Below, one piece after another: positions 54,574 through 63,047 of a stretch of DNA of 64,000 nucleotides. The stretch's first letter is position 1; each line of letters starts with the position of its first letter. The stretch comes from Saprospiraceae bacterium UBA7687 (GTDB taxonomy: Bacteria; Bacteroidota; Bacteroidia; Chitinophagales; Saprospiraceae). The stretch spans positions 10,968 to 74,967 of the forward strand of contig DLGT01000017.1 of the NCBI GenBank assembly GCA_002482845.1, read 5' to 3'. The translations under genes were made by a program, and so were the position numbers. The notes under the pieces are model-generated. The model ran no database searches and had not been told where the DNA came from. It saw nothing but the letters and a program-made list of their open reading frames with translations.

Positions 54574-57500
54574 ATGAAGCATATTTTTGCCATCGCTACC
54601 CTATTTATTTCTATTCATCTTTATGCACAAGACAAGCCAAAATGGGATGTAAATAATCCTCCTGGCAACTCCAAAGAAGTCTCCTTCACTACCAGTGAAG
54701 GTACGTGGATGAATCTTGATGTCAGCCCTGATGGAAGTATGATCGCATTCGATATGCTAGGAGATATTTATACCATGCCGATATCAGGTGGCACTGCAAC
54801 GGCTATTCGTACAGGTCTTGCTTGGGAAGTACAGCCAAGATGGAGTCCCGATGGCAACAAAATATTATTTACGAGCGACTCTGCAGGCGGAGACAATATT
54901 TTTCACATGGATGCAGATGGAAAAAATGTAAAACATATCACCAAAGAAAGTTTCAGATTGCTCAACAATGCCATATGGATGCCTGATGGTCAATACATTA
55001 TAGCTAGAAAACATTTTACTTCTGGCAGATCGCTCGGTGCAGGCGAAATGTGGATGTACCATATCTCAGGTGGCGAAGGCTTGCAACTTACCAAAAGAAA
55101 AAATGATCAGCAAGATGTCAATGAGCCGACGATTTCGCCTGACGGGAAGTTGCTGTATTACAGTGAAGATGTGTATCCTGGTGGCTATTTCCAGTACAAT
55201 AAAGATCCCAACAGCGAGATTTTTGTGATCAATAGTTATAATATGGAAACAGGCGAAACCAAAAGAGTTACTGGTGGACCTGGTGGCGCTTGCCGACCAC
55301 AAATATCCAACAAAGGTGATAAAATAGCTTATGTACGTCGTGTCCGAGAAAAATCAGTGTTGTTCATTTATGAAATATCGACCGGAAAAGAATGGGCTAT
55401 TTATGAAGGACTCAGCAAAGACCAACAAGAAGCTTGGACAGTTTTTGGTATTTACACAGGCTTTGATTGGATGCCAGATGATAAAGAAATCGTCATCTGG
55501 GCAAAAGGTAAAATCGTAAAGATCAATATTGCAGATAAAAAGGCGACAGATATCCCATTTACTGTCAATGCTAAACACAAACTGATGGAAACTGTGCAGT
55601 TTGAAAACAAAGCATATGAAGAAGCATTTGATGTAAAAGTATTGAGAAATGCAATCACTTCTCCTGATGGTAACAAATTAGTATTCAGTGCATTGGGAAG
55701 TTTGTATGTTTCTCAAAATGGCAAAACTCCAGAAAGATTAACGACAGGTACAGACTTTGAAGCAGAGCCACAATTTAATGCAAAAGGTGATCAAATCGTT
55801 TATGTCACATGGAATGATGAAAGCTTAGGCAAAATACAAATATATAATCTAACCACTAAAAAATCAACAGTCGTCACCAAAGATCCTGCCATCTATCGAA
55901 CACCATCATTTTCTCCCGACGGCAAGCAAATCGTCTATCGCAAAGAAGGTGGCAATGGTCATCAAGGCTATCAATATAATACCAATTCGGGAATTTATAC
56001 AGCAGAAATCAATGGCGAAAATGCCGAATTAATCACGCAAGAAGGAGAAAAACCAATGTTCTCTGCAGATGGATCTGAAATCTATTTTACGACAGGTGGA
56101 TTTTTGTTTGGTTCTATCGCCAAAGCATTCAAAAAATATAGTTTCAAAACCAAAAAGACAGAAGTTGTCTTTAATACGAGTTATACCACCAATTTTGTCC
56201 CAAGTCCTGATAATAAATGGGTAGCTTTTACAGAATTGTACAAAGTCTATATCGCTCCCATGCCAAAAACTGGTCAACCTATCGGACTCTCTGCCAAAAC
56301 CAAAGCTGTTCCTGTCGCACAAGTGGCGCGTGATGCAGGTATCAATCTACATTGGTCGGCAGATAGCAAAAGTTTGCATTGGACACTAGGGAACGAATAT
56401 TTTACAGAAAGTCTGAATAGAAGATTTCTATTTCTAGAAGGTGCGCTTGACTCGATCCCACCTATAGATACTGTAGGAACAAAAATTAGTTTAACCATCA
56501 AAACTTACAAACCAAAAGGAAAAATAGCTTTCAAAAATGCCAATATCATCACCATGGAGAATGATAAAGTCATCAAAAATGGTATCGTCCTTGTAGAAGA
56601 AAACATTATCAAATACGTAGGTCCTTCTTCTGGCATAAAACTAGATAATAATACCAAAATCATTGATGTCAAAGGCAAAACGATCATGCCAGGATTAATA
56701 GATGTGCACGCTCACCTTGGTGCATTCAGAGATGGCATCAGTCCACAAAAACATTGGGAATATTTCGCAAACCTAGCTTATGGTGTGACCACAACTCACG
56801 ATCCATCTGTCAATAGTGAAATCACATTTGCACAGTCAGAAATGGTCAAAGCTGGTGTACTTACAGGTCCAAGGATATTCTCCACAGGTACGATTCTGTA
56901 TGGTGCAGATGGCGACTTCAAAGCCGAAATAAATAGTCTCGAAGATGCTAAATCAGCACTCAGAAGAACCAAAGCATTCGGCGCTTTTTCTGTAAAATCA
57001 TACAACCAACCAAGACGCGAACAACGCCAACAAGTCATAGAAGCTGCTAGACAATTAGGAATTAGAGTAGTACCTGAAGGTGGTTCATTTTTCTACCACA
57101 ACATGAGCATGGTGGCAGACGGACATACAAGTGTGGAGCACAATATCCCCGTAGCACCATTGTACAAAGACGTGGTCAATTTTTGGTCTAATACGAAAAC
57201 AAGTAATACCCCAACACTCATCGTTAATTATGGTGGCCTTACAGGTGAATATTATTGGTATCAAAATACGGAAGTGTGGAAAAAAGAAAAATTGCTCAAA
57301 TATACACCAAGGTCCATCATAGACTCCAGATCAAGACACCGTACGATGGTGCCTCAAGAAGAATATGAAAATGGCCATATCTTGACATCAAAGTCTTGCA
57401 AAAAATTGGCAGATGCAGGCGTAAATATCAATCTCGGAGCCCATGGTCAGTTGCAAGGTTTGGGTGCACATTGGGAATTGTGGATGCTACAGCAAGGTGG

Positions 57501-57831
57501 AATGTCGAACTATCAAGCCTTAAAAAGCGCGACTGTAAATGGTGCAGAACTATTAGGTATGGAGAAGCAAATAGGCACACTCAAAGCTGGAAAACTTGCC
57601 GATCTCATCGTCATAGATGGCAATCCGATGGAAGATATCCGCAAAACCGAAAATGTGATCTACACCATGATCAATGGCCGTCTCTATGACACAGATACCA
57701 TGGATGAAATAGGCAATACCACCAAAAAAAGAACCAAATTCTATTGGGAGCTAGATGGTAGTGGACTCGCCTACCCTTTCCATCAGGAGACCAATGGATT
57801 TATGGGTGTGAGATGTGCTTGTGGGTTGTAG
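54574..57831 (+). CDS. TolB-like beta-propeller fused to amidohydrolase
   Basis: A 1085-residue exported enzyme with signal peptide (HIFAIATLFISIHLYAQ). Residues 45-640 contain a TolB/WD40-like (PD40) propeller with repeated SPDG motifs (LDVSPDGSMIAFD, RWSPDGNKILFTS, SFSPDGKQIVYR). From about 650 it is a metal-dependent amidohydrolase: IMPGLIDVHAHLG gives the HxH metal site (His712, His714), with further His in HTSVEHNIP (about 856) and GAHGQLQGLG (about 957) and the closing IGTLKAGKLADLIVIDGNP. Fusions of this kind are known in Bacteroidota and may be cell-surface hydrolases of imides, esters or peptides; the substrate is unknown. It ends 58 bases before the truncated Fic gene. Confidence 0.9.
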   Translation: MKHIFAIATLFISIHLYAQDKPKWDVNNPPGNSKEVSFTTSEGTWMNLDVSPDGSMIAFDMLGDIYTMPISGGTATAIRTGLAWEVQPRWSPDGNKILFTSDSAGGDNIFHMDADGKNVKHITKESFRLLNNAIWMPDGQYIIARKHFTSGRSLGAGEMWMYHISGGEGLQLTKRKNDQQDVNEPTISPDGKLLYYSEDVYPGGYFQYNKDPNSEIFVINSYNMETGETKRVTGGPGGACRPQISNKGDKIAYVRRVREKSVLFIYEISTGKEWAIYEGLSKDQQEAWTVFGIYTGFDWMPDDKEIVIWAKGKIVKINIADKKATDIPFTVNAKHKLMETVQFENKAYEEAFDVKVLRNAITSPDGNKLVFSALGSLYVSQNGKTPERLTTGTDFEAEPQFNAKGDQIVYVTWNDESLGKIQIYNLTTKKSTVVTKDPAIYRTPSFSPDGKQIVYRKEGGNGHQGYQYNTNSGIYTAEINGENAELITQEGEKPMFSADGSEIYFTTGGFLFGSIAKAFKKYSFKTKKTEVVFNTSYTTNFVPSPDNKWVAFTELYKVYIAPMPKTGQPIGLSAKTKAVPVAQVARDAGINLHWSADSKSLHWTLGNEYFTESLNRRFLFLEGALDSIPPIDTVGTKISLTIKTYKPKGKIAFKNANIITMENDKVIKNGIVLVEENIIKYVGPSSGIKLDNNTKIIDVKGKTIMPGLIDVHAHLGAFRDGISPQKHWEYFANLAYGVTTTHDPSVNSEITFAQSEMVKAGVLTGPRIFSTGTILYGADGDFKAEINSLEDAKSALRRTKAFGAFSVKSYNQPRREQRQQVIEAARQLGIRVVPEGGSFFYHNMSMVADGHTSVEHNIPVAPLYKDVVNFWSNTKTSNTPTLIVNYGGLTGEYYWYQNTEVWKKEKLLKYTPRSIIDSRSRHRTMVPQEEYENGHILTSKSCKKLADAGVNINLGAHGQLQGLGAHWELWMLQQGGMSNYQALKSATVNGAELLGMEKQIGTLKAGKLADLIVIDGNPMEDIRKTENVIYTMINGRLYDTDTMDEIGNTTKKRTKFYWELDGSGLAYPFHQETNGFMGVRCACGL

Positions 57832-57889
57832 TGGAACTGATTAATTATTGGTTTTCTATTACAACTAGAAATTATATTGCAATTTTCAC

Positions 57890-57994
57890 TTAACTTTCTC
57901 CTGCTAAAGGCGTAAACTGTAAAGCAATTTCAGTAAATTCATATTCATTATATTGAAATTGCAACCAATCTTTTTGTTCCCAATTATAGGTCAT
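57890..57994 (-). pseudogene. Truncated Fic family (DUF4172-type) gene, N-terminal remnant
   Basis: A 34-residue minus-strand frame from ATG (57994) to TAA (57890): MTYNWEQKDWLQFQYNEYEF, then TEIALQFTPLAGES. It matches the N-terminal helix of Fic proteins with a DUF4172 domain (Y-x-W-x-x-K-D-W-x-x-F-x-Y). The HPFxxGNGRxxR catalytic motif and everything after are absent, so this is the stub of a deleted gene. Its promoter and operator region upstream is intact. Confidence 0.6.
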
Positions 57995-58065
57995 GAGCCG
58001 ATTATTTAGATTATTCGGCTCAAATATACAACAAAAATGAGCCGATTAGACATTTTATTCGGCTC
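57995..58065 (-). promoter_or_regulatory. Twin palindromic operators and promoter of the truncated Fic gene
   Basis: Two 27-bp dyads, each starting GAGCCGATTA and ending TATTCGGCTC: 57995-58021 (touching the ATG) and 58039-58065, with starts 44 bp apart. Between them on the minus strand is a perfect -7 box TATATTTG (about 58020-58027). A repressor binding both would cover the promoter. Fic proteins of this type often end in a winged helix, so autoregulation is a reasonable guess. Confidence 0.6.
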
Positions 58066-58192
58066 ATTTGGCAAAAAGCAAATAATTTCCATACCTAAAG
58101 GAAAGGGTTAATTGCAAATATTGATAGGCGCAATTAGCAAATATCTAAGTGCTAAAATAATAAACTTCTGTAGGATTCTTGTAAACTATCTG

Positions 58193-59083
58193 CTAGTCTT
58201 TTATAATCTTTTTTAGCACATTATTTTTAATCTTTAGCAGATACAGCCCATTTTGTAATCCATTTACATCTATTTCTCCATTTGTCATGCCTGACATCAT
58301 TTCAGTTCCATGAGAGGTATACACTTTATAACTGACTTCACTATTTAGATTTTTAATATAGATTTTGTCAGAACAAGGGTTCGGATAGAAGGTAAGGTTA
58401 TTTGCCGTTTCGGATTCATCTGTGTTTACAGTAACTGGTAAGGCGTCGCATTCATCATTTGAGTAGTTTATCGTCGAAGTGACATGATCGGAATAACATC
58501 TAAATTTATGTGTTGGAAAATCAAATACATTTATTAGAAACTCATTCCAAAAAAGTGAAAAGGGCGATGATGTTACCCCAATTTTTTCAATGATGTTTAT
58601 CTTTGTCAGAATGTTATTATTTTCATAAACATCAATAGTTTGCTGTCTCAATGATTCACCTTGGATGGTTATTGTTTGTATGTCTGAAACGACATTTTTA
58701 TTGTTTTGTACAGTGTGGAAGTTCATAAAAGGAAGAGTATCACCTATCTGCAAATTAAAATTATACAATTGCTTAAAAGTACTGTTTTTATACTGCCAAA
58801 TCGTATCTCCAGATTGGTAAACAAACTGTGCCCTTTTATCCTTATGTTCAATAGTTTTTGTTTGTAAACTTACAAAATATACATCTCTGAGTAGTTTTTT
58901 GCAAAGCTTGCCTTCTATCAGTGTATCAGATGTGTACACTATTTTTTCATAACCACTCCCTTCCCAAGTGGAGAAAAATCTGTAATGCCATGTAGCATCT
59001 TTTTCAAACCAAGTAGTTTGAGAAGTTAGTGTAGATAAAACAGTAAAAAGTAAAATTATTGAAATGGATAATTTTATATTCAT
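58193..59083 (-). CDS. Secreted protein with T9SS type A sorting domain, unknown function
   Basis: A 296-residue protein with a signal peptide (LSISIILLFTVLSTLTSQ), a middle of about 200 residues I cannot place (beta-rich, containing WHYRFFSTWEGSGYEKIVY and repeated short strands) and a C-terminal type A sorting domain (LTFYPNPCSDKIYI, YKVYTSHGTEMMSG, LQNGLYLLKIKN, KKIIKD). Proteins of this layout in Bacteroidota are cell-surface or secreted; no catalytic motif is seen. Confidence 0.8.
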   Translation of the reverse strand: MNIKLSISIILLFTVLSTLTSQTTWFEKDATWHYRFFSTWEGSGYEKIVYTSDTLIEGKLCKKLLRDVYFVSLQTKTIEHKDKRAQFVYQSGDTIWQYKNSTFKQLYNFNLQIGDTLPFMNFHTVQNNKNVVSDIQTITIQGESLRQQTIDVYENNNILTKINIIEKIGVTSSPFSLFWNEFLINVFDFPTHKFRCYSDHVTSTINYSNDECDALPVTVNTDESETANNLTFYPNPCSDKIYIKNLNSEVSYKVYTSHGTEMMSGMTNGEIDVNGLQNGLYLLKIKNNVLKKIIKD

Positions 59084-59312
59084 GATTTAGTGATTATTTT
59101 TTTATTTGTTCGAATCTGCACAATTTAAAGAACAAAGTAAATTTATAAATTAATAAGATACTCGTATTCAAAACGTCAAGATTTATTACTAAAGATGTCG
59201 TGCAGATATCAAAAAGCTAAAAAAAAAACTTATGTTTTTAAAATGGCGGTTAGGAATCGATGCGAGGTATTGCGAAAAATGTTTAGGCTTTTTATTTTTA
59301 TCCTTTCAGCAT

Positions 59313-59395
59313 TCTACTTCTTCTTATAAGCATCATGAAATCCTTCGCCATTCATGATTTTATCGATACATTTTTATATCCTGTTTATTCGGGAT
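59313..59395 (-). pseudogene. Duplicated 3' tail of the YdeI-like gene
   Basis: An 83-bp stretch nearly identical (about 90%) to 60020-60102, which encodes the C-terminus of the YdeI-like protein (KCIDKIMNGEGFHDAYKKK). The copy is in the same orientation and stands alone in the 338-bp gap before the toxin gene; the rest of the gap shows nothing I can name. Confidence 0.75.
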
Positions 59396-59421
59396 GTTAA
59401 CTATTTATATTTTTGCACCTT

Positions 59422-59727
59422 TTAAATATTAGTAAAAATCATTTTTGAAGGTACAAAATTTGTAATGATAACTTCGTCTGAAAATTGGTAAAACACTATG
59501 GTATATTTAGAGTTAAATCTTATACATTTCAATCCTAAAGCAGCTCTCTTTAGATCATGGCAATATGCATAATTTACAGCCTCAAAATTCAATGATTCGA
59601 TAAATGCATAAACTCCTTCAATGTATTTATTGGCGGTATCCTTAAGTCCTTTACTTTCAATAAAATAAACAAGGTCAGCCAAATAATCAGCAAACTCAAC
59701 TGCATATCTTATTTTGACTTGTCCCAT
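59422..59727 (-). CDS. RelE/ParE family toxin
   Basis: A 101-residue toxin of a type II system. It has the ParE-type layout: N-terminal helices (EFADYLADLVYFIESKGLKD, ANKYIEGVYAFIESL) and a beta-sheet with conserved positions CHDLKRAALGLKCIRF, KYTIVFYQFSDEVIITNFV. ParE-like toxins poison gyrase, RelE-like ones cut mRNA; the sequence does not decide. Its ATG overlaps the antitoxin gene by 19 bases, so the two are translated together. The tail copy of another gene lies directly behind it. Confidence 0.85.
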   Translation of the reverse strand: MGQVKIRYAVEFADYLADLVYFIESKGLKDTANKYIEGVYAFIESLNFEAVNYAYCHDLKRAALGLKCIRFNSKYTIVFYQFSDEVIITNFVPSKMIFTNI

Positions 59728-59885
59728 TTTTCTATTCTTGCCAATGTTCTAGCTTTTGCTTCTTCTAAAGTTAGTAACGCTCCATCATACTTCTCAATAA
59801 CACTTTTTTTAGTCAGCGCTTCGTACTCATCTTTAGGCAATATGACGTACTTTTTGTCATCAATAACTACTTCCGAAACCATACA
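59709..59885 (-). CDS. Antitoxin of the RelE/ParE module
   Basis: A 58-residue acidic protein from the ATG at 59885 (MVSEVVIDDKKYVILP); the frame is open to 59921, but the extra residues look untranslated. The N-terminal half resembles the short strand-helix of Phd/prevent-host-death-like antitoxins (KYVILPKDEYEAL), and the C-terminal half is a charged helix (LTLEEAKARTLARIEKW) that would wrap the toxin. It precedes and overlaps the toxin gene, the standard order. Confidence 0.78.
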   Translation of the reverse strand, partial: CMVSEVVIDDKKYVILPKDEYEALTKKSVIEKYDGALLTLEEAKARTLARIEKWDKSK

Positions 59886-60020
59886 TTTTGATTTTAAAGA
59901 ATTTTTAGACCAATAAATCAATGCAAATGTAAAGGATATTTTCTAGATTTCCCTTAAAATCATGAGGAATGTTATTGCAATGAAATCCTAATTTGCAAAA
60001 GCATTCTTTTTAAATAACAT

Positions 60021-60662
60021 CTACTTCTTCTTATAAGCATCATGAAATCCTTCTCCATTCATGATTTTATCGATACATTTTTCTATTCTGCTAATTCGAG
60101 ATTGTGGTTGTTTGGGTTGTGAAAAATGTATGATGTATCCTCTCTGTTTTCCTGGTGTGAGTGCATAAAATGCATCTTTTAATGCAGGCAGCTCATCAAA
60201 TATTTCAATCAACTCATCAGGTACAGGTTCTAGGTCTTTTTTAAATTCGACTTTTGCCCCACTCTCTTCGATGGCTACTGCTTCTTTTACATATTCTTTG
60301 ATGGTATCAGATAAATTTATGACTTGATCAACAGATGTAAATCTGATGATTCGAGCAGATTGTACACTTGGCCCTTGTTGTTCTAATATCTTTTTAGGAT
60401 CAGAGAGCAAAACGCCTTTTAAAAACCCAAACGTTACACAATCTTTTAAAGCACTTAAGATGACAATGTTTTTCCCTTGATGCGTATATACAGGTACGCC
60501 CCATTTGACTTCTTCAGTGAGATCAGTTTCAAGCATAATTTGCCTAAGATGTTGCAGTTCCATTTGCCATGTTCTGACTTTACATTTGTCGGTCGCATAA
60601 TAATCGCATCTACCGCACCCATCGGCTATGAAAAGATCTACTTTGGGATTTAGTGTTGTCAT
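60021..60662 (-). CDS. DUF1801/YdeI-like (OmpD-associated) protein
   Basis: A 213-residue cytoplasmic protein. Residues 20-130 form a DUF1801 domain (LTEEVKWGVPVYTHQGKNIV, GFLKGVLLSDPKKILEQ), and the remaining part has the YdeI/OmpD-associated helix bundle (ALTPGKQRGYIIHFSQPKQ, SRISRIEKCIDKI). YdeI of enterics affects resistance to polymyxin and bacteriocins; in Bacteroidota the role is unknown. Its ATG overlaps the DoxX stop by four bases (ATGA), and it is the last gene of the ArsR operon. Its 3' end has been copied to 59313-59395. Confidence 0.82.
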   Translation of the reverse strand: MTTLNPKVDLFIADGCGRCDYYATDKCKVRTWQMELQHLRQIMLETDLTEEVKWGVPVYTHQGKNIVILSALKDCVTFGFLKGVLLSDPKKILEQQGPSVQSARIIRFTSVDQVINLSDTIKEYVKEAVAIEESGAKVEFKKDLEPVPDELIEIFDELPALKDAFYALTPGKQRGYIIHFSQPKQPQSRISRIEKCIDKIMNGEGFHDAYKKK

Positions 60663-61045
60663 TTGCCTGTAATATTTATTAATCTGCGATCATCAGGCCT
60701 AAAATACCAAGATATGATAACTAAAATCATGGTCAAAACGGATGGAAATGTGTCTTTGAAGGAATCTCCCATGATGATGTGTGAAATAAAAGCACCTGAC
60801 ATAGCAAAAAAGAATCCTGAATAAGCCCATTCTTTGAGCAAAGTATATTTAGGCACCAAGATGGCAATTACACCCAAAAGCTTCCACACGCCAAGAATTG
60901 TCAGTAAATATTCGGGATAACCCAAATGCTGAAAGTTTTTGACGGCATCTTCCATTTTCATCATTTGAAAAATCCCACCTGAAGTCATTCCAAATGATAG
61001 CCATACCGTCGATACCCAATAAATGATTTTGTTTCGTTTTGTCAT
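60659..61045 (-). CDS. DoxX family membrane protein
   Basis: A 128-residue inner-membrane protein with four hydrophobic helices and the DoxX-family stretch NFQHLGYPEYLLTILGVWKLLGVIAIL. DoxX-like proteins are linked to redox or thiosulfate metabolism and to stress responses; in this setting it probably helps the ArsR-controlled response (inference). It starts 7 bases after the SRPBCC gene and its stop overlaps the next start by four bases. Confidence 0.85.
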   Translation of the reverse strand: MTKRNKIIYWVSTVWLSFGMTSGGIFQMMKMEDAVKNFQHLGYPEYLLTILGVWKLLGVIAILVPKYTLLKEWAYSGFFFAMSGAFISHIIMGDSFKDTFPSVLTMILVIISWYFRPDDRRLINITGK

Positions 61046-61052
61046 TTCTATA

Positions 61053-61517
61053 TTAATTTTGTTGGTTAAATAATCCTTCTAATCGATTGTGCGCCATATT
61101 GATTCCATAAGCAAAAGGAAGTTTGAGCATTTTGTCACGATCTTCTACAGATTTATAGATGATTTTTATGGTAAGTTTACTTGCATTTGTTTCCATACTT
61201 TCAAATATCAAAAACTCTAATTGTACAGGAAAAGAAGTATTTTCCATTTCGAATGTTCTAGTTATTTTTTGATTCACTTCAATATCATGAATCGTCCCAT
61301 TAAAACGATGGATGTTGCCCATAGGATCTGTGGTTTCGAAAATATAAGATCCATGATTATGACTATCAAGTTTTATGACTTTAGTGCCCATCCACTGTGC
61401 TAATAAATCCTTTTCAACATAAGCTTTGAAAAGCAATTCTACTGGAAGATTAAATTGACGAGTAATGACAATTTCTTGTTTGTTTTCCGCGGCTTCGACG
61501 TGCGTTTTTTGTTGCAT
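61053..61517 (-). CDS. SRPBCC/AHSA1 domain protein
   Basis: A 154-residue protein with the Activator-of-Hsp90-ATPase 1-like (SRPBCC) fold: ITRQFNLPVELLFKAYVEKDLLAQWMG at the front, TIHDIEVNQKITRTFEM in the middle and a long C-terminal helix (KMLKLPFAYGINMAHNRLEG). The fold makes a hydrophobic cavity for small ligands. In Bacteroidota these proteins commonly travel with an ArsR regulator, as here; it starts 5 bases after the regulator gene. Confidence 0.88.
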   Translation of the reverse strand: MQQKTHVEAAENKQEIVITRQFNLPVELLFKAYVEKDLLAQWMGTKVIKLDSHNHGSYIFETTDPMGNIHRFNGTIHDIEVNQKITRTFEMENTSFPVQLEFLIFESMETNASKLTIKIIYKSVEDRDKMLKLPFAYGINMAHNRLEGLFNQQN

Positions 61518-61522
61518 AATTA

Positions 61523-61846
61523 CTAATTATTGGTTTGATAATTTTGCATTACGGATTCCAAAGCATCAAATCTTTGATCCCACATTTGTCTAAATGGCTC
61601 AATAAAATCTGCCACTTCTTTCATTTTTTGGGGATTGAAATGATAGTGTACTTCCCTACCCTGTTGTTCTTGACGCAATAATTCACATTCAGTCAATATC
61701 TGTAAATGCTTTGATACAGTTGGCCTCGATGAATCAAAATTAGCAGCGATAGCTCCTGCTGTCATACTTTGTGTAGCCAGTAAAAGAAGGATCGCCCTAC
61801 GAGTAGGATCGGCCAAAGCTTGAAAAACATCGCGTCTCAAATTCAT
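61523..61846 (-). CDS. ArsR-family transcriptional regulator
   Basis: A 107-residue winged-helix repressor. The helix-turn-helix is AIAANFDSSRPTVSKHLQIL and the wing HYHFNPQKM, with the family start VFQALADPTRRAILLLLATQ. It lacks the metal-binding Cys pairs of ArsR or SmtB (no CxC), so it probably responds to something other than arsenite or zinc. It is the first gene of the operon with the SRPBCC, DoxX and YdeI-like genes. Two near-identical repeats around its promoter are the expected operators. Confidence 0.9.
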   Translation of the reverse strand: MNLRRDVFQALADPTRRAILLLLATQSMTAGAIAANFDSSRPTVSKHLQILTECELLRQEQQGREVHYHFNPQKMKEVADFIEPFRQMWDQRFDALESVMQNYQTNN

Positions 61847-61880
61847 CTGATTGTATTATGCATTTAAATGAACCAATAGC

Positions 61881-61932
61881 TAAATGAAGCTATTTGACTG
61901 CAAATATAAATGAAGTCATTTGACTACGCAAA
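61881..61932 (-). promoter_or_regulatory. Promoter and likely autoregulatory operator of the ArsR operon
   Basis: On the minus strand, -33 TTTG (61929-61932), a 20-base spacer and -7 TATATTTG (61901-61908), a full Bacteroidota promoter. On the plus strand TAAATGAAGCTATTTGACT (61881) and TAAATGAAGTCATTTGACT (61907) are direct repeats 26 bases apart that flank and overlap the -7 box; a third partial copy, TAAATGAAC, lies at 61865. Binding by the ArsR protein would block transcription. Confidence 0.7.
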
Positions 61933-62122
61933 TATTTTGAATAAAATTTTTAATTTTTCTCTAATCCTATCTTACAGAAATGGCTTTTACAATTAAAATG
62001 CCCAACAAACATTTCATTGAAAGTTGTATTGCAATATCCTACCAGAACTTTAACACATATCCTTGTCTTAAACAACCCTGAAAATGGCTAAATTACACCC
62101 GATACATTATATGATATTCATT

Positions 62123-62130
62123 TACTTTTG
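62123..62130 (+). promoter_or_regulatory. Putative -7 box for the gene at 62196
   Basis: TACTTTTG matches TAnnTTTG, 65 bases before the ATG. No -33 element at the right distance. Confidence 0.35.
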
Positions 62131-62195
62131 CATTTCAATGAACAAGGAAGAAAATTCTCTTGTTCAAAAATTAAATTTGATTTAAAACAATCTAA

Positions 62196-62603
62196 ATGAT
62201 GGATGATTATTTATTTGAAAATGATATTCTGATCGCTTGCAAAAGAGCTAGTCGCTTTCCTGAAGGTGTAGCAGAAGCTTTCGAAACACTGCATGCCATT
62301 ATACCTTTTTCGACCGACCGGAAATTTATGAGTTTCTCGTGGATGAATGATGAAAAAGAGATTGTATATTTAGCTGGTGCTGAAATATTGGATGGAGAAT
62401 CTTTTCCCAATCTAGAAAATATTTCCCTTAAAAAAGGGAAATATCGAGGTAAAGTTATTAAAAATTTTATGGACAAAATCCCCCAACTGGGCCAGCTTTT
62501 CCAAGAGTTATGCAGAGACCCAGATTTAGATAAAGAAGGATATTGTGTTGAATGGTATTTTAATGAAACAGATGTGAAATGTTTTGTAAAACTTATAGAT
62601 TAA
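62196..62603 (+). CDS. Small acidic hypothetical protein
   Basis: A 135-residue cytoplasmic protein I do not recognise with certainty. The mix of strands (DRKFMSFSWMNDEKEIVYLAG, CVEWYFNETDVKCFVKLID) and a middle helix (KVIKNFMDKIPQLGQLFQEL) resembles GyrI-like/AraC-effector-binding folds, but no binding motif is visible. It is followed 12 bases later by a NTF2-like gene on the same strand and is probably cotranscribed with it. Confidence 0.62.
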   Translation: MMDDYLFENDILIACKRASRFPEGVAEAFETLHAIIPFSTDRKFMSFSWMNDEKEIVYLAGAEILDGESFPNLENISLKKGKYRGKVIKNFMDKIPQLGQLFQELCRDPDLDKEGYCVEWYFNETDVKCFVKLID

Positions 62604-62615
62604 TTCAAACGCACC

Positions 62616-62975
62616 ATGATAAAAAATAGTCTTAAAATACGTCTAGCTAGTGCTTTTTCAGATGGCAAATTTGCAGAAACTTACGCATATTTACATGAAA
62701 ATGTACTTTGGAATGTCGTAGGAGAAAATAAATTTATTGGCAAACAAGCTGTAATAAATAGATGCGAAGAAGTAAATGCTTATTTTGCATCTGTAACGAC
62801 CAATTTTATCACACATCACATCATCTCAGAAGAAAATATGGTAGTGATTAATGGCAGTGGGGAATTTTTAAGAGATGGAATAAGAGTTTCATTGATCTCG
62901 GCAAGTGAATGGTATGAATTTGATGACAATGATAAAATCATTAAGATTTATTCTTATTGTATTCCAGAAAAATAA
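62616..62975 (+). CDS. NTF2-like (SnoaL) small protein
   Basis: A 119-residue protein with the SnoaL/NTF2-like cone fold: SAFSDGKFAETYAYLHENVLWNVVGEN at the start (helix, then strand with Trp), then a helix QAVINRCEEVNAYFAS and a closing ASEWYEFDDNDKIIKIYSY. Such proteins bind or isomerise small hydrophobic molecules or act as scaffolds. It sits in an apparent operon with the gene at 62196. Confidence 0.78.
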   Translation: MIKNSLKIRLASAFSDGKFAETYAYLHENVLWNVVGENKFIGKQAVINRCEEVNAYFASVTTNFITHHIISEENMVVINGSGEFLRDGIRVSLISASEWYEFDDNDKIIKIYSYCIPEK

Positions 62976-63047
62976 TACTCCAAAAGATTAAAATATTGTA
63001 AAAATCAATTAATTTAGTAGTTCATTACATCTTTTAAAACAAAAATA

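Noticed and set aside
54865..57689. Opposite-strand and alternate-frame ORFs in the TolB/amidohydrolase gene
   Set aside because: Composition effects inside a well-supported gene.
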